Positions 42,386 through 57,162 are shown, counted from the stretch's first letter. The stretch: 64,000 nt of DNA from Atriophallophorus winterbourni (GCA_013407085.1 JACCGJ010010830.1:124001-188000); one strand, 5' to 3'. Made by a program: numbers and translations. Notes: generated by a model not told the origin, from the letters alone.

Positions 42386-44117
42386 TCAATACACAGGCAT
42401 CGTCAAATCGTTATGTAAAAAATAAGTGTCCAAGGTTGAAGTAAATGTTTTCATACACGGAAAGGTGATAATTGCTTCGGAAAGGGCATTCCACAGGAAA
42501 CAGACACGTACCGAATAGAAATATCGGCGACAATTAACACGGGAATAAGGAATTTGTATTGCCGCTGAGTGGCTACGTGTAATTCCTGATTCACGGTATC
42601 TGAACATCTGTTTGAGTGGATGATCTAGAGTATACAATATTTTGTAAGTAATGATAACGTCACTTCGAAGTCTACGTTGACGCGGAGTGGGGAGCTTTAG
42701 CTTTTTCAACCTTTCATCGTATGTAATGTTTCGAAAACCACACACTAGTTTAATTGCACGATAATATATCCTGTCAAGCAATATAATATATATATATATA
42801 TATTTCATTCACGGAGTCCATGCTTGTGATGCATTGTGGGAATTAAGTAGGTCTTCATAATGCTTGGCAACGTTACAGGCGTAAAGGTTCTGAAGATCCG
42901 TCGAAGCATACCTAGAAGCTTTGAAGCACGCTTGTAAACGACCTCACAATGCACGCTGTTCTTTAGGCTGCCACATATCCAGACTCCAAGATCCTTCTCC
43001 GATTCGGCCAAGCTCAAAATCGTCTCCCAAAGTGATATTCGTACTGAAAGGGCTCACCGACTTGCAGTAACTTGCATTTTTGAAAATTGAACGACAGTTT
43101 ATTTCTAACTGAGCATTCGTGTAGTGCATCTAAATCACTTTGAGGTTTTACGCAGTCTGCAGTTGATTTTATTCGCATCCAAAGTTTAACATCATCCGCA
43201 AAAAACTACCTTGCATGGAAGCCTCTCAGGTAGATCATTGATGTAAGCTAAGAAAAGCACTGGTCCGAGAGCGGAACCTTGCAATACGCCACTGGAGGTA
43301 TTTATGGCTCGTGATTTTACCCCGTTAACTCGAACGGTTGCCTTGCGCCCATTGAGGTAGCTTTCGAACCATACGAGTAGCTGCCCGTCAATACCAATCT
43401 GTTTCAGCTTTTGTAGCAACAGGAAGTGATCAACTCTGTCGAAAGCTTTCGACATATCCAGATAGCACGCATGCACACTGCCTCCTGCGTCGACCGTTTG
43501 GGTCCAATCGTTTAATACCGTCAGCAAGTTTGTCAAGCATGAGCGAGCTTTACGAAACCCATGCTGGGCAACAGATAGTATATTTTGTGATTCCAAGTGC
43601 TGAACTATATTTTCCGTCTTTATGCGCTCCATAACTTTGGATATCCCGGGGAGTAGTGTGACAGGACGGTAGTTCGCGCGATCTGAACGGCTAACACCCT
43701 TATAAATGGGTGAAATTACCCCTGTCTTCCACTCTGTTGGCACCACTACTTCGGTAAGGGAATGTTGGAACAATTGGCATAGTGGTTAACACAGCTGCTG
43801 GTCACAGGATTTTAGTAGTGCTGGTGTTATTCCATCGGCTCTAGGAGATTACCTAAGGTTCAGTCGACACATGTGTCTTCGTATAATCGCTGAATTAATC
43901 TCAATATCATTCAGTTGTTGAGAAACAATCGATGTCAGTAATTTCTCATTCGCCCTAACCGTTATCGGGCTAAACACATTTGCGTAAAATTGAGAGCGAG
44001 TATCAGCCGTTTCCTTTGCTGTGACTGTTAATCCATTCTCAGAAATAACAGGAAACACCACTGGTTTCACACTGGAACGAGCACTGAAAATCCCATAGAG
44101 AATTTTAGGGTTTGTAT
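42386..44117 (-). pseudogene. Reverse transcriptase of CR1-like LINE, frameshifted
   Basis: Linker: NPKILYGIFSARSSV and TADTRSQFYANVFSP. RT: WKTGVISPIYKGVSRSDRAN, YRPVTLLPGISKVMERI, FRKARSCLTNLLTVLNDW, CYLDMSKAFDRVDH, SGVLQGSALGPVLFLAYIND. The next motif, FADDVKLW, is reached only by skipping one base of a six-T run (43205-43200), so the frame breaks exactly at the catalytic FADD. More pieces follow in shifted frames: LAESEKDLGVWICGSLKN, RASKLLGMLRRIF, then from 42808 RAIKLVCGFRNITYDERL, YKILYTLDHPLKQMF and NCRRYFYSVRVCFLWNAL, ending at 42386. It is inactive. Confidence 0.88.
42783..42803. repeat. (TA)n inside the CR1-like LINE
   Basis: A short TA run interrupts the RT thumb between MHHKHGLRE and RAIKLVCG, with loss of the expected YGS-W block. 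It is an expansion or insertion inside the element rather than part of the array. Confidence 0.85.
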
Positions 44118-44260
44118 ATATCATTTAGGATTAAAATTCAATATCATGTCATAAGATTATCATTTTAACTTTTGTATACGGCTTTCATAATGTTAGCAAA
44201 ATATTATAGCAATAGAAATTAAAATACGTTTGCCACTAATTTGAATCTTGTGCAACTCTA

Positions 44261-47200
44261 AAGGTTGCACAATATGCAGATTTATGCTGTGCCATGATTC
44301 ACTATTAACTATAAATGTAGCCAATCGGGTGAATGTACAGGTTTACAGCCTCTCCTAGATATATTACCAAGTTTACTTTAGAATGAAGATTTTATCGAGC
44401 AAACAAACGGAATTCAAACCAAAGATATGCAATCACTCGAGAATACAAATTTAAAAAATAAAACTACATTAAAAATCATCGAATGTGTTTATTATTTGCA
44501 ATAACAGCATCGTGTATACACGCGGAAGTCAATTGATTTTGTTGAAACATTCGCATAGCAAATTAACTTTCACATACCCTTGCGTGCTGTCATATTGATA
44601 TGCAATGAGAATAATCAGATAGAATTTGAAGATAATTTTTACTAAGTATTTGAAGATAGATGTGAATAAGTTAAATTTAGGTTAGACTATTACTCAAAAA
44701 CATGTTAAGTATTTGTTAAAAAGACTAAACATTTATAAGCCTTGGAAATGTATGCCCTGATAGAACGACGATTATACAAGTTCGTTTGTAACGGGCGATG
44801 TGAGGAATACTACGCATTGGTCATATGTAATAGTTTTTATCATCTTATGTTTACGCCATCTTCATATAACGGTGTTTATTAATTACTTATATGTATTTTG
44901 TGTCTTGTAGTAAATGTATCATTAAGGAATGCTACATGGACGTCAATTATACAAGTTCGTATGTTCACGCGATGTGACGAAAACTTCACATTTACCAAAT
45001 ATAATTGTCTTTATCAAGTTATATTTAATCCCTCTCAATAAAACCATAACATATTTCACAGCTTCTAAGTTAACAGATTGGTCCATAATTTTAGAACACG
45101 ATCCCAATATAGTGATCGCTAATTCGATAGAAACCATATGTAAACTGGAAGGTCATTTTCTAGTCTAAAAGCATCGACAACATAAATTTCCTTAGTATTT
45201 CATCGTAGATCATGAAATAAGTGTTGTTCTGCTTTACAGCTAGTAAATCTAATACAACAGTAATAGGTTAAGATAACCATATATCTAAAATTTGAATCAC
45301 ATTTAATTAGTCAATGTCAAAATATAGCTAAAATTATCAATTAATTCAAAGGAAATATGTGATATTTGCTATAGTATCAAATGCTCCTGAAATGGGACAT
45401 AATTTGTCTAATTCACTAAGGTTTCTCAATACATTTATCAATAAAAAGCGAATCGAAGCACCGTGTGTTCGAATATATACAAGAACATTCACTTTTCTAC
45501 TACGAATATTAAAGATTGAGATAAAAATTATCGCAAATGAGCATTCTTCCAATCTTTGGAATATTTCTCAACTTTTGTCACGTTGTAAAAACGATAATAA
45601 TTTTGTTTGAACTTTTGAGGAAATGAATGTTATTCGATTCCAAGGACGATAGAGCTTCAAGTGTTTGCCGTATAATTAAAACTTCTATTTTTGATTTATA
45701 TGAACATCGGTTAAATTAGTGTTATAATGATCATTATTTATGAGGAACAGTATTAACTTCCGCAAGATATGTGATAATATTTGATATCAATATGAAATCC
45801 ATAATCATGAAATGGGAGATTGCAATTTTGAACTGATTTGTCGTACCAAATTTATCTTATATTGTTAGACAAGCGCAACTTGATTGCAGTTCTCTTACGG
45901 CTGTGACACTGAGCCTGGAACAGTCTTGTTTGATTTTACACATTTAAGTTTATCTCAGATTTGTGAAGAAAATGATTTAATTACTGAAAATTCGACTACA
46001 CGAATAATGTCATTTTCTTCTTCTTCTTCAACTGAATAGACTGGCGCAGCCTGCCTAATGCAACAACGGCGCAAAAGAACGACGTGTATTTAAAAATTCC
46101 ATTTTTCAAGATCAACAAATGGACATGTTATTGTCAATCATAGACAAATGATAGTTAGTTTAATCATACAAATTTTATGATGTTGCAAATGTGTCATACA
46201 TGAATCACATCAATCACATTCTTGAGAATATAAGGACAACTTTGCCACACACGTATATCAAACCAAAGTTATGCCACACCTCGAGAATTAAATATATCAA
46301 AAATCTAAATCTAAATTAAAAATCAACGAAAGTGTGCATTTTTCCAACGAGAGCATCGTGCACACTTGCAGAAGTTAATTAATTTTGTTGAAATATCTGC
46401 ATAGCAAATTAATTATCATTTACCGCTCTTTTCTGTTTAAATTATATGCAATGAGAGTGATTCGATGAATATAATTTTCAATTAATTATTTTGGAAATAA
46501 ATATGCATGAGTTAAATTTGAGAAGACGTTAACTCAAACATATGTTACGTATGTGACAAGGCAAAACTAAACACTGATACGTCTATGAATTGTATGCCCA
46601 CCAAACGTTTCATAAAATATTATTGATTAACTTTTTAGGAAGGAACGACAAATTATATGTTTAGCTATCATTTGATTACAATTGAAAATATGAAATCGTT
46701 TTCCTTTGATATCCTAATGATGTTACGGAAATAAATAAATTCTAGATAAGCTCGAATTATGCAGATACTTTCCATGCAGGGATCTTACGTATTTCAAAAA
46801 TAATTGCGCAATGTTTTCGAGCAAATTGGTTAGGATGTTTACATGAAAATAGCTAAAGTCTATAACGGTTCGCAACACTACGAAATTGCGTTCACGAATA
46901 AAGTCGTTTTCTTTTTCTTCTCAATGGACGGATGCGACTATGGCTTACAAGAATTCCATTACAAAAATTCCATTTTTCAAGATTGCTCATAACAAATGTG
47001 CATGTTTTGTCAATCATAGACACGAGATAGCAAGTTTAACCCTAAAAGATTACAACGTTGCAAATATGTCATACTTGAATCACATCATTCAATATCATAC
47101 GAATGAAAGGACAACTTGACCACATGAATATTACTTCCTGGAATTCGCCCTTTATCCTCTTGTATATCTGAGAGCGAATTTTCAATGAAATTTCTCAGAG

Positions 47201-47348
47201 CGTGACTTTGTCTGAGTATACTGGAATTCAACATGGATGCTAGAGCGTTGTCTTCATAAATAGGTTTGATTTGTCACTTCTTATTAATTATAAAATTTTT
47301 GTGATTATTATGAATTAGTGGAAACCTGAGGAGTACGGTGCACTGCCA

Positions 47349-47399
<51 letters not shown>

Positions 47400-48728
47400 A
47401 AATGATTGTTAGGTATATTTTGAAAAATATTTAGTAGACTTTCACTGTTTCCGTTACCTAGGATAATTAACGTTTACATTCGCCCTACGACGGTGTATGC
47501 AACAGACGTCTGGGCTTCTTGGCTGCAAAAAGATATTGCTCTCTTGGATACAACCTATCACAGAGCAACAAAGTTAGAGATGACTCTTCGCAATGTTTCG
47601 TTCATTGAATTATAGTGACACCTGGGACAATGTGAATTTACCCAATGAGGATACGACGAGATATTATTCTGACATAGAATTGTGTCTGCTGAAGGACATC
47701 CAATAAATCGCTTGCTTGATGTGTGATAGGAAACTGACAGTAGACAGATTTTATGACTTTACATCCCAAGTACACATTATGATTGTCAGCGCTATTTGTT
47801 CGCCGTTAGTGCCATTTTTCTTTGGGAATCCCAAACCACAACATGTGGTGGACCCATGGTGCCTTGCATTGTTTAGAGCGAAATTGGATTTACACATGCA
47901 AATGAAGATAATTTTTGTGCCATTATATTGGATATTCTCTTTACTTTTTATAATATTATTTTTTTCACATTTACATTCATAAAAAACATCTGGTGTATTA
48001 ACCTTTTCAAACAAATCCCTGATTCATTGAATACTTGAATCCTACGCGATTTCGACTCACGAAGTGCAAACTTTCGTAAATACATTTATCTGTATTCGCT
48101 TTCTGTAGAGACGAGACTCGCTTAGATTAATCTCAACGTTCAAATAATTTATAGTGGAAATCTTCTTAAACAAATTCTGTTGCATCAGTGCAAACGTACG
48201 ATACATCAGCTATTCGAGATTCTTGCCTGAATCGCAGCGATTAAGTCATCAATGTAAAGGTGGTGCAATCCTTTTTATCAAAATCATTCAACTTGAATCT
48301 GAAGCCGATATTTCGTGGATGCCTGTTACAAATGCGTTGGCCATGTTTATGGAATAACATCTAATTCATAAGATTGAATGAGCTAGGTGAAATATCTGCA
48401 TATATATTGGCATTTACGGATAACCGGATACAATATAATACTTATAAATTACATAGCATTTTATGAGTTTATACATGTCGCATATTTTTATCAGGGAAAT
48501 ATTTTACTTACTAACTCCTTTTACGGCTGTAAGTTGACGGAAATTATCGAAAGCGAATACGAATAAGATTTCGGTCACATTTATATATATCATTTAGGAT
48601 TAATTTCAAATATAATGTTATATCATTATCATTTATCTCATGAATTCGGCTTTCATAATGTTAAAAACCTAGTACAGCATTAGAAATTCAAATACGTTTG
48701 CCACTAATTTGAATTTTGTGCAATTCTG
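44261..48728 (+). repeat. Array unit 5
   Basis: 4.47 kb. From about 45003 onward it is almost identical to unit 6 at an offset of exactly 4470. LINE remnant 47190-47900 with (TA)n at 47351-47396. Confidence 0.9.
47351..47396. repeat. (TA)n microsatellite in unit 5
   Basis: TA run in the LINE remnant of unit 5. The duplicate in unit 6 has the same length. Confidence 0.95.
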
Positions 48729-51700
48729 AAGGTTGCACAATATGCAGATTTATGCGGTGCCATTGATTCACTATTAACTATAAATGTAGCCAATCGGGTG
48801 AATGTACAGGTTTACAGCCTCTCCCAGATATATTACCAAGTTTACTTTATAATGAAGATTTTATCGAGCAAACAAACGGAATTCAAACCAAAGTTATGCT
48901 ATCACTCGAGAATACAAATTTAAGAAATAAAACTAAATTAAAAATCATCGAATATGCTCAATATTTGCAATAACAGCATCGTGTATACACGCGGAATTCA
49001 ATTGATTTTGTTGAAACATTCGCATAGCAAATTAATTTTCACTTACCATTTCGTGCTGTCATATTGATATGCAATGAGAATAATCAGATAGAATTTGAAG
49101 ATAATTTTTACTAAGTATTTGCAGATAGATGTGAATAAGTTAAATTTAGGTTAGACTATTACTCAAAAACATGTTAAGTATTTGTTAAAAAGATTAAACA
49201 TTTATGAGCCTTGGAAATGTATGCCCTGATAGAACGACGATTATACAAGTTCGTTTGTAACAAGCGATGTGAGGAATACCTCGCATTGGTCATATGTAAT
49301 AGTTTTCATCATCTTATATTTACGCCATCTTCATATAATGGTGTTGATTAATTACTTATATGTATTTTGTGTCTTGTAGTAAATGTATCATTAAGGAATG
49401 CTACATGGACGTCAGTTATACAAGTTCGTATGTAACACGCGATGTGACGAAAAGTTTTCATTTACCATAAGTAATTGTCTTTATCAAGTTATATTTAATC
49501 CCTCTCAATAAAACCATAACATATTTCACAGCTTCTAAGTTAACAGATTGGTCCATAATTTTAGAACACGATCCCAATATAGTGATCGCTAATTCGATAG
49601 AAACCATATGTAAACTGGAAGGTCATTTTCTAGTCTAAAAGCATCGACAACATAAATTTCCTTAGTATTTCATCGTAGATCATGAAATAAGTGTTGTTCT
49701 GCTTTACAGCTAGTAAATCTAATACAACAGTAATAGGTTAACATAACCATATATCTAAAATTTGAATCACATTTAATTAGTCAATGTCAAAATATAGCTA
49801 AAATTATCAATTAATTCAAAGGAAATATGTGATATTTGCTATAGTATCAAATGCTCCTGAAATGGGACATAATTTGTCTAATTCACTAAGGTTTCTCAAT
49901 ACATTTATCAATAAAAAGCGAATCGAAGCACCGTGTGTTCGAATATATACAAGAACATTCACTTTTCTACTACGAATATTAAAGATTGAGATAAAAATTA
50001 TCGCAAATGAGCATTCTTCCAATCTTTGGAATATTTCTCAACTTTTGTCACGTTGTAAAAACGATAATAATTTTGTTTGAACTTTTGAGGAAATGAATGT
50101 TATTCGATTCCAAGGACGATAGAGCTTCAAGTGTTTGCCGTATAATTAAAACTTCTATTTTTGATTTATATGAACATCGGTTAAATTAGTGTTATAATGA
50201 TCATTATTTATGAGGAACAGTATTAACTTCCGCAAGATATGTGATAATATTTGATATCAATATGAAATCCATAATCATGAAATGGGAGATTGCAATTTTG
50301 AACTGATTTGTCGTACCAAATTTATCTTATATTGTTAGACAAGCGCAACTTGATTGCAGTTCTCTTACGGCTGTGACACTGAGCCTGGAACAGTCTTGTT
50401 TGATTTTACACATTTAAGTTTATCTCAGATTTGTGAAGAAAATGATTTAATTACTGAAAATTCGACTACACGAATAATGTCATTTTCTTCTTCTTCTTCA
50501 ACTGAATAGACTGGCGCAGCCTGCCTAATGCAACAACGGCGCAAAAGAACGACGTGTATTTAAAAATTCCATTTTTCAAGATCAACAAATGGACATGTTA
50601 TTGTCAATCATAGACAAATGATAGTTAGTTTAATCATACAAATTTTATGATGTTGCAAATGTGTCATACATGAATCACATCAATCACATTCTTGAGAATA
50701 TAAGGACAACTTTGCCACACACGTATATCAAACCAAAGTTATGCCACACCTCGAGAATTAAATATATCAAAAATCTAAATCTAAATTAAAAATCAACGAA
50801 AGTGTGCATTTTTCCAACGAGAGCATCGTGCACACTTGCAGAAGTTAATTAATTTTGTTGAAATATCTGCATAGCAAATTAATTATCATTTACCGCTCTT
50901 TTCTGTTTAAATTATATGCAATGAGAGTGATTCGATGAATATAATTTTCAATTAATTATTTTGGAAATAAATATGCATGAGTTAAATTTGAGAAGACGTT
51001 AACTCAAACATATGTTACGTATGTGACAAGGCAAAACTAAACACTGATACGTCTATGAATTGTATGCCCACCAAACGTTTCATAAAATATTATTGATTAA
51101 CTTTTTAGGAAGGAACGACAAATTATATGTTTAGCTATCATTTGATTACAATTGAAAATATGAAATCGTTTTCCTTTGATATCCTAATGATGTTACGGAA
51201 ATAAATAAATTCTAGATAAGCTCGAATTATGCAGATACTTTCCATGCAGGGATCTTACGTATTTCAAAAATAATTGCGCAATGTTTTCGAGCAAATTGGT
51301 TAGGATGTTTACATGAAAATAGCTAAAGTCTATAACGGTTCGCAACACTACGAAATTGCGTTCACGAATAAAGTCGTTTTCTTTTTCTTCTCAATGGACG
51401 GATGCGACTATGGCTTACAAGAATTCCATTACAAAAATTCCATTTTTCAAGATTGCTCATAACAAATGTGCATGTTTTGTCAATCATAGACACGAGATAG
51501 CAAGTTTAACCCTAAAAGATTACAACGTTGCAAATATGTCATACTTGAATCACATCATTCAATATCATACGAATGAAAGGACAACTTGACCACATGAATA
51601 TTACTTCCTGGAATTCGCCCTTTATCCTCTTGTATATCTGAGAGCGAATTTTCAATGAAATTTCTCAGAGCGTGACTTTGTCTGAGTATACTGGAATTCA

Positions 51701-51818
51701 ACATGGATGCTAGAGCGTTGTCTTCATAAATAGGTTTGATTTGTCACTTCTTATTAATTATAAAATTTTTGTGATTATTATGAATTAGTGGAAACCTGAG
51801 GAGTACGGTGCACTGCCA

Positions 51819-51869
<51 letters not shown>

Positions 51870-53198
51870 AAATGATTGTTAGGTATATTTTGAAAAATAT
51901 TTAGTAGACTTTCACTGTTTCCGTTACCTAGGATAATTAACGTTTACATTCGCCCTACGACGGTGTATGCAACAGACGTCTGGGCTTCTTGGCTGCAAAA
52001 AGATATTGCTCTCTTGGATACAACCTATCACAGAGCAACAAAGTTAGAGATGACTCTTCGCAATGTTTCGTTCATTGAATTATAGTGACACCTGGGACAA
52101 TGTGAATTTACCCAATGAGGATACGACGAGATATTATTCTGACATAGAATTGTGTCTGCTGAAGGACATCCAATAAATCGCTTGCTTGATGTGTGATAGG
52201 AAACTGACAGTAGACAGATTTTATGACTTTACATCCCAAGTACACATTATGATTGTCAGCGCTATTTGTTCGCCGTTAGTGCCATTTTTCTTTGGGAATC
52301 CCAAACCACAACATGTGGTGGACCCATGGTGCCTTGCATTGTTTAGAGCGAAATTGGATTTACACATGCAAATGAAGATAATTTTTGTGCCATTATATTG
52401 GATATTCTCTTTACTTTTTATAATATTATTTTTTTCACATTTACATTCATAAAAAACATCTGGTGTATTAACCTTTTCAAACAAATCCCTGATTCATTGA
52501 ATACTTGAATCCTACGCGATTTCGACTCACGAAGTGCAAACTTTCGTAAATACATTTATCTGTATTCGCTTTCTGTAGAGACGAGACTCGCTTAGATTAA
52601 TCTCAACGTTCAAATAATTTATAGTGGAAATCTTCTTAAACAAATTCTGTTGCATCAGTGCAAACGTACGATACATCAGCTATTCGAGATTCTTGCCTGA
52701 ATCGCAGCGATTAAGTCATCAATGTAAAGGTGGTGCAATCCTTTTTATCAAAATCATTCAACTTGAATCTGAAGCCGATATTTCGTGGATGCCTGTTACA
52801 AATGCGTTGGCCATGTTTATGGAATAACATCTAATTCATAAGATTGAATGAGCTAGGTGAAATATCTGCATATATATTGGCATTTACGGATAACCGGATA
52901 CAATATAATACTTATAAATTACATAGCATTTTATGAGTTTATACATGTCGCATATTTTTATCAGGGAAATATTTTACTTACTAACTCCTTTTACGGCTGT
53001 AAGTTGACGGAAATTATCGAAAGCGAATACGAATAAGATTTCGGTCACATTTATATATATCATTTAGGATTAATTTCAAATATAATGTTATATCATTATC
53101 ATTTATCTCATGAATTCGGCTTTCATAATGTTAAAAACCTAGTACAGCATTAGAAATTCAAATACGTTTGCCACTAATTTGAATTTTGTGCAATTCTG
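48729..53198 (+). repeat. Array unit 6
   Basis: 4.47 kb. Nearly identical to unit 5, and its first ~1.1 kb is nearly identical to the start of unit 7. LINE remnant 51660-52370 with (TA)n at 51821-51866, the same length as in unit 5. Confidence 0.9.
51821..51866. repeat. (TA)n microsatellite in unit 6
   Basis: Same length and flanks as 47351-47396, at offset 4470. Confidence 0.95.
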
Positions 53199-56100
53199 AA
53201 GGTTGCACAATATGCAGATTTATGCGGTGCCATTGATTCACTATTAACTATAAATGTAGCCAATCGGGTGAATGTACAGGTTTACAGCCTCTCCCAGATA
53301 TATTACCAAGTTTACTTTATAATGAAGATTTTATCGAGCAAACAAACGGAATTCAAACCAAAGTTATGCTATCACTCGAGAATACAAATTTAAGAAATAA
53401 AACTAAATTAAAAATCATCGAATATGCTCAATATTTGCAATAACAGCATCGTGTATACACGCGGAATTCAAATGATTTTGTTGAAACATTCGCATAGCAA
53501 ATTAATTTTCACTTACCATTTCGTGCTGTCATATTGATATGCAATGAGAATAATCAGATAGAATTTGAAGATAATTTTTACTAAGTATTTGCAGATAGAT
53601 GTGAATAAGTTAAATTTAGGTTAGACTATTACTCAAAAACATGTTAAGTATTTGTTAAAAAGATTAAACATTTATGAGCCTTGGAAATGTATGCCCTGAT
53701 AGAACGACGATTATACAAGTTCGTTTGTAACAAGCGATGTGAGGAATACCTCGCATTGGTCATATGTAATAGTTTTCATCATCTTATATTTACGCCATCT
53801 TCATATAATGGTGTTGATTAATTACTTATATGTATTTTGTGTCTTGTAGTAAATGTATCATTAAGGAATGCTACATGGACGTCAGTTATACAAGTTCGTA
53901 TGTAACACGCGATGTGACGAAAAGTTTTCATTTACCATAAGTAATTGTCTTTATCAAGTTATATTTAATCCCTCTCAATAAAACCATAACATATTTCACA
54001 GCTTCTAAGTTAACAGATTGGTCCATAATTTTAGAACACGATCCCAATATAGTGATCGCTAATTCGATAGAAACCATATGTAAACTGGAAGGTCATTTTC
54101 TAGTCTAAAAGCATCGACAACATAAATTTCCTTAGTATTTCATCGTAGATCATGAAATAAGTGTTGTTCTGCTTTACAGCTAGTAAATCTAATACAACAG
54201 TAATAGGTTAAGATAACCATATATCTAAAATTTGAATCACATTTAATTAGTCAATGTCAAAATATAGCTAAAATTATCAATTAATTCAAAGGAAATATGT
54301 GATATTTGCTATAGTATCAAATGCTCATGAAATGGGACATAATTTGTCTAATTCACTAAGGTTTCTCAATACATTTATCAATAAAAAGCGAATCGAAGCA
54401 CCGTGTGTTCGAATATATACAAGAACATTCACTTTTCTACCACGAATATTAAACATTGAGATAAAAATTATCTCAAATGAGCATTGTTCAAATCTTTGGA
54501 ATATTTCTCAACTTTTGTAACGTTGGAAAAACGATACTAATTTTGCTTGAACTTTTGAGGAAATGAATGTTATTCGATTCCAAGGACTATAGAGCTTCAT
54601 GTATTTGCCGGATAATTAAAACTTCTATTTTTGATTTATATGAACATCGGTTAAATTAGTGTTATAATGATCATTATTTATGAGGAACAGTATTAACTTC
54701 CGCAAGATATGTGATAATATTTGATATCAATATAAAATCCATAATCATGAAATGGGAGATTGCTATTTTGAACAGATTTGTCGTACCAAATTTATCTTAT
54801 ATTGTTAGACAAGCGCAACTTGATTGCAGTTCTCTTAAGGCTGTGACACTGAGCCTGGAACAGTCTTGTTTGATTTTACACATTTAAGTTTATCTCAGAT
54901 TTGTGAAGAAAATGATTTAATTACTGAAAATTCGACTACACGAATAATGTCATTTTCTTCTTCTTCTTCAACTGAATAGACTGGCGCAGCCTGCCTAATG
55001 CAACAACGGCGCAAAAGAACGACGTGTATTTAAAAATTCCATTTTTCAAGATCAACAAATGGACATGTTATTGTCAATCATAGACAAATGATAGTTAGTT
55101 TAATCATACAAATTTTATGATGTTGCAAATGTGTCATACATGAATCACATCAATCACATTCTTGAGAATATAAGGACAACTTTGCCACACACGTATATCA
55201 AACCAAAGTTATGCCATCACTCGAGAATTAAATATATCAAAAATCTAAATCTAAATTAAAAATCAACGAAAGTGTGCATTTTTCCAACGAGAGCATCGTG
55301 CACACTTGCAGAAGTTAATTAATTTTGTTGAAATATCTGCATAGCAAATTAATTATCATTTACCGCTCTTTTCTGTTTAAATTATATGCAATGAGAGTGA
55401 TTAGATATAACATGAATATAATTTTCAATTAATTATTTGGGAAATAAATATGCATGAGTTAAATTTACGAAGACGTTAACTCAAACATATGTTACGTATG
55501 TGACAAGGCAAAACTAAACACTGATACGTCTATGAATTGTAAGCCCACCAAACGTTTCACAAAATATTATTGATTAACTTTTTAGAAAGGAACGACAAAT
55601 TATATGTTTAGCTATCATTTGATTACAATTGAAAATATGAAACTGTTTTCCTTTGATATCCTAATGATGTTACGGAAATAAATAAATTCTAGATAAGCTC
55701 GAATTATGCAGATACTTTCCATGCAGGGATCTTACGTATTTCAGAAATTATTGCGCAATGTTATCGAGCAAACTGGGTAGCATGTTTGCATGGCATTATA
55801 TAAACCGTTTGCGATGTTCCGTTTATTGCTCATACTACAAGTTAAATACCAAGATTTTCTTTATGTTCACTGTAGTAATGTTAAACGAAATCCTCAATTA
55901 CTGGATTTTGAGTTAACAGATTTACTGTTTATATATATTCAGTGTTTTGTAGTAAAAGTATCATTATTGAGCCCTACCAGCACTTCGATTATACAAGTTT
56001 GTCTGTAACAGGCGATGTGAGAAAAACCTCGCTTTTATCATATGTATGAGTCTTTATCAACTTATATTTGCGCGCTCTTAGAAAAACCTGACATGTGAGT

Positions 56101-57162
56101 GCTTCTAAGGTAACATATTCTTCCAATATTTAATAATACGACTTTTATACTCTGATCCCTTATACGATAGAAACCATAAGTAAATTGGAATTAAATTGAA
56201 TTGAAAAAATTTAATTCGTAGATGCCAACATGTAGCTAAAAATATCATTTTATACAAAGGAAAATAAGTTATATTTGGTATAGCTTCAAATGCTCATGAA
56301 ATGAGACATAATTTGTTCAATTCATTATGGTTTGTGACTAAATTAATCAATACAAAAGGGATTCGTGCTTTCTATGATTTACATATGTTGAGTGGTATAA
56401 TAAAATCTTCTATATTTGATTTATGCGAACATCGGCTAATATTAGTGTTATAATGATCATTATGTATAAGGAACAGAATTAACTTCTGCAAGATATTTGA
56501 AATTATTTGAGACCGTTATGGCATCCATAATCGATTTTCTAAACAGATTGTTATGTATCTTTCGAAAAATATTCAGATTTTACCTTTTACCGTTACCTAG
56601 GATAATAACCGTAAACCTTTGCCTTACGACGGTGTATGTGGTTACGGTGTAGGATTCTTATCTGCAAATAGTTTTTGCTCTCTTTGATACAGAGCAAGAA
56701 AGTTAGAGATGGGTCTTCACAATGTTCAGTTCTTCGAATGATGCTAACATTTGGGTCTATGTGACTTTACTCAAATAAGATACGACGCGATATTATTGTG
56801 ACATATAGAATTGTGTCTACCGATGGACATCCACCAAATCACTTGTTTGAAGTGTGCGATAGGAACGTGACACGCGGACATACTCGTACTGATTGTCGGT
56901 GGCATTTGTTCACCATACGTGCTATATTACTTTGGTAACCATTACCCAGAATATGTGGTGGACTCCTCGTGCCCTTCATGGTTTGAAACGAAATTGGACT
57001 TACACATGCAAACGAAGATCATTTGTCAGCCTTACATTTGATATTCTCTTTTAGTTTATAATATTATATTTTTTCACATTTACTCTCATACCGAAAACAT
57101 CTGGCGTTTTGATCATCCTTGAATTCTACTCGATTTGATCTCACAAATTGCATGTTATCGTA

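Larger units (their letters stand above)
42243..44117 (-). mobile_element. CR1-like LINE, 5'-truncated, minus strand
   Basis: About 1.88 kb inserted in array unit 4 between CTCACAC (left) and TATATATCATTTAGG (right); units 5 and 6 read across this point (48577-48600). The 3' end is a run of GAATCTT words (TTCAAGATTCAAG on the plus strand, 42244 on), typical of CR1/Jockey-type tails. Upstream lie the C-terminal region, thumb, RT and a short piece of the linker before RT (44117-43800); the endonuclease is missing. No target duplication is obvious. Confidence 0.85.
37887..44260 (+). repeat. Array unit 4 (split by CR1-like insertion)
   Basis: 6.37 kb, or ~4.5 kb without the CR1-like insertion at 42243-44117. 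The LINE remnant (40900-41570) keeps a readable end: RIVSTDGHPLNHLFDVCDRN, VTRGHT and CRRHLFAVRAIFL-like residues, which align to the C-terminus of the inserted CR1-like element. Confidence 0.83.

Noticed and set aside
45346..54520. Reading frames of 68-88 codons repeated at offset 4470
   Set aside because: They recur only because the DNA is duplicated. The more diverged third copy breaks or shortens them, and none resembles a known protein.
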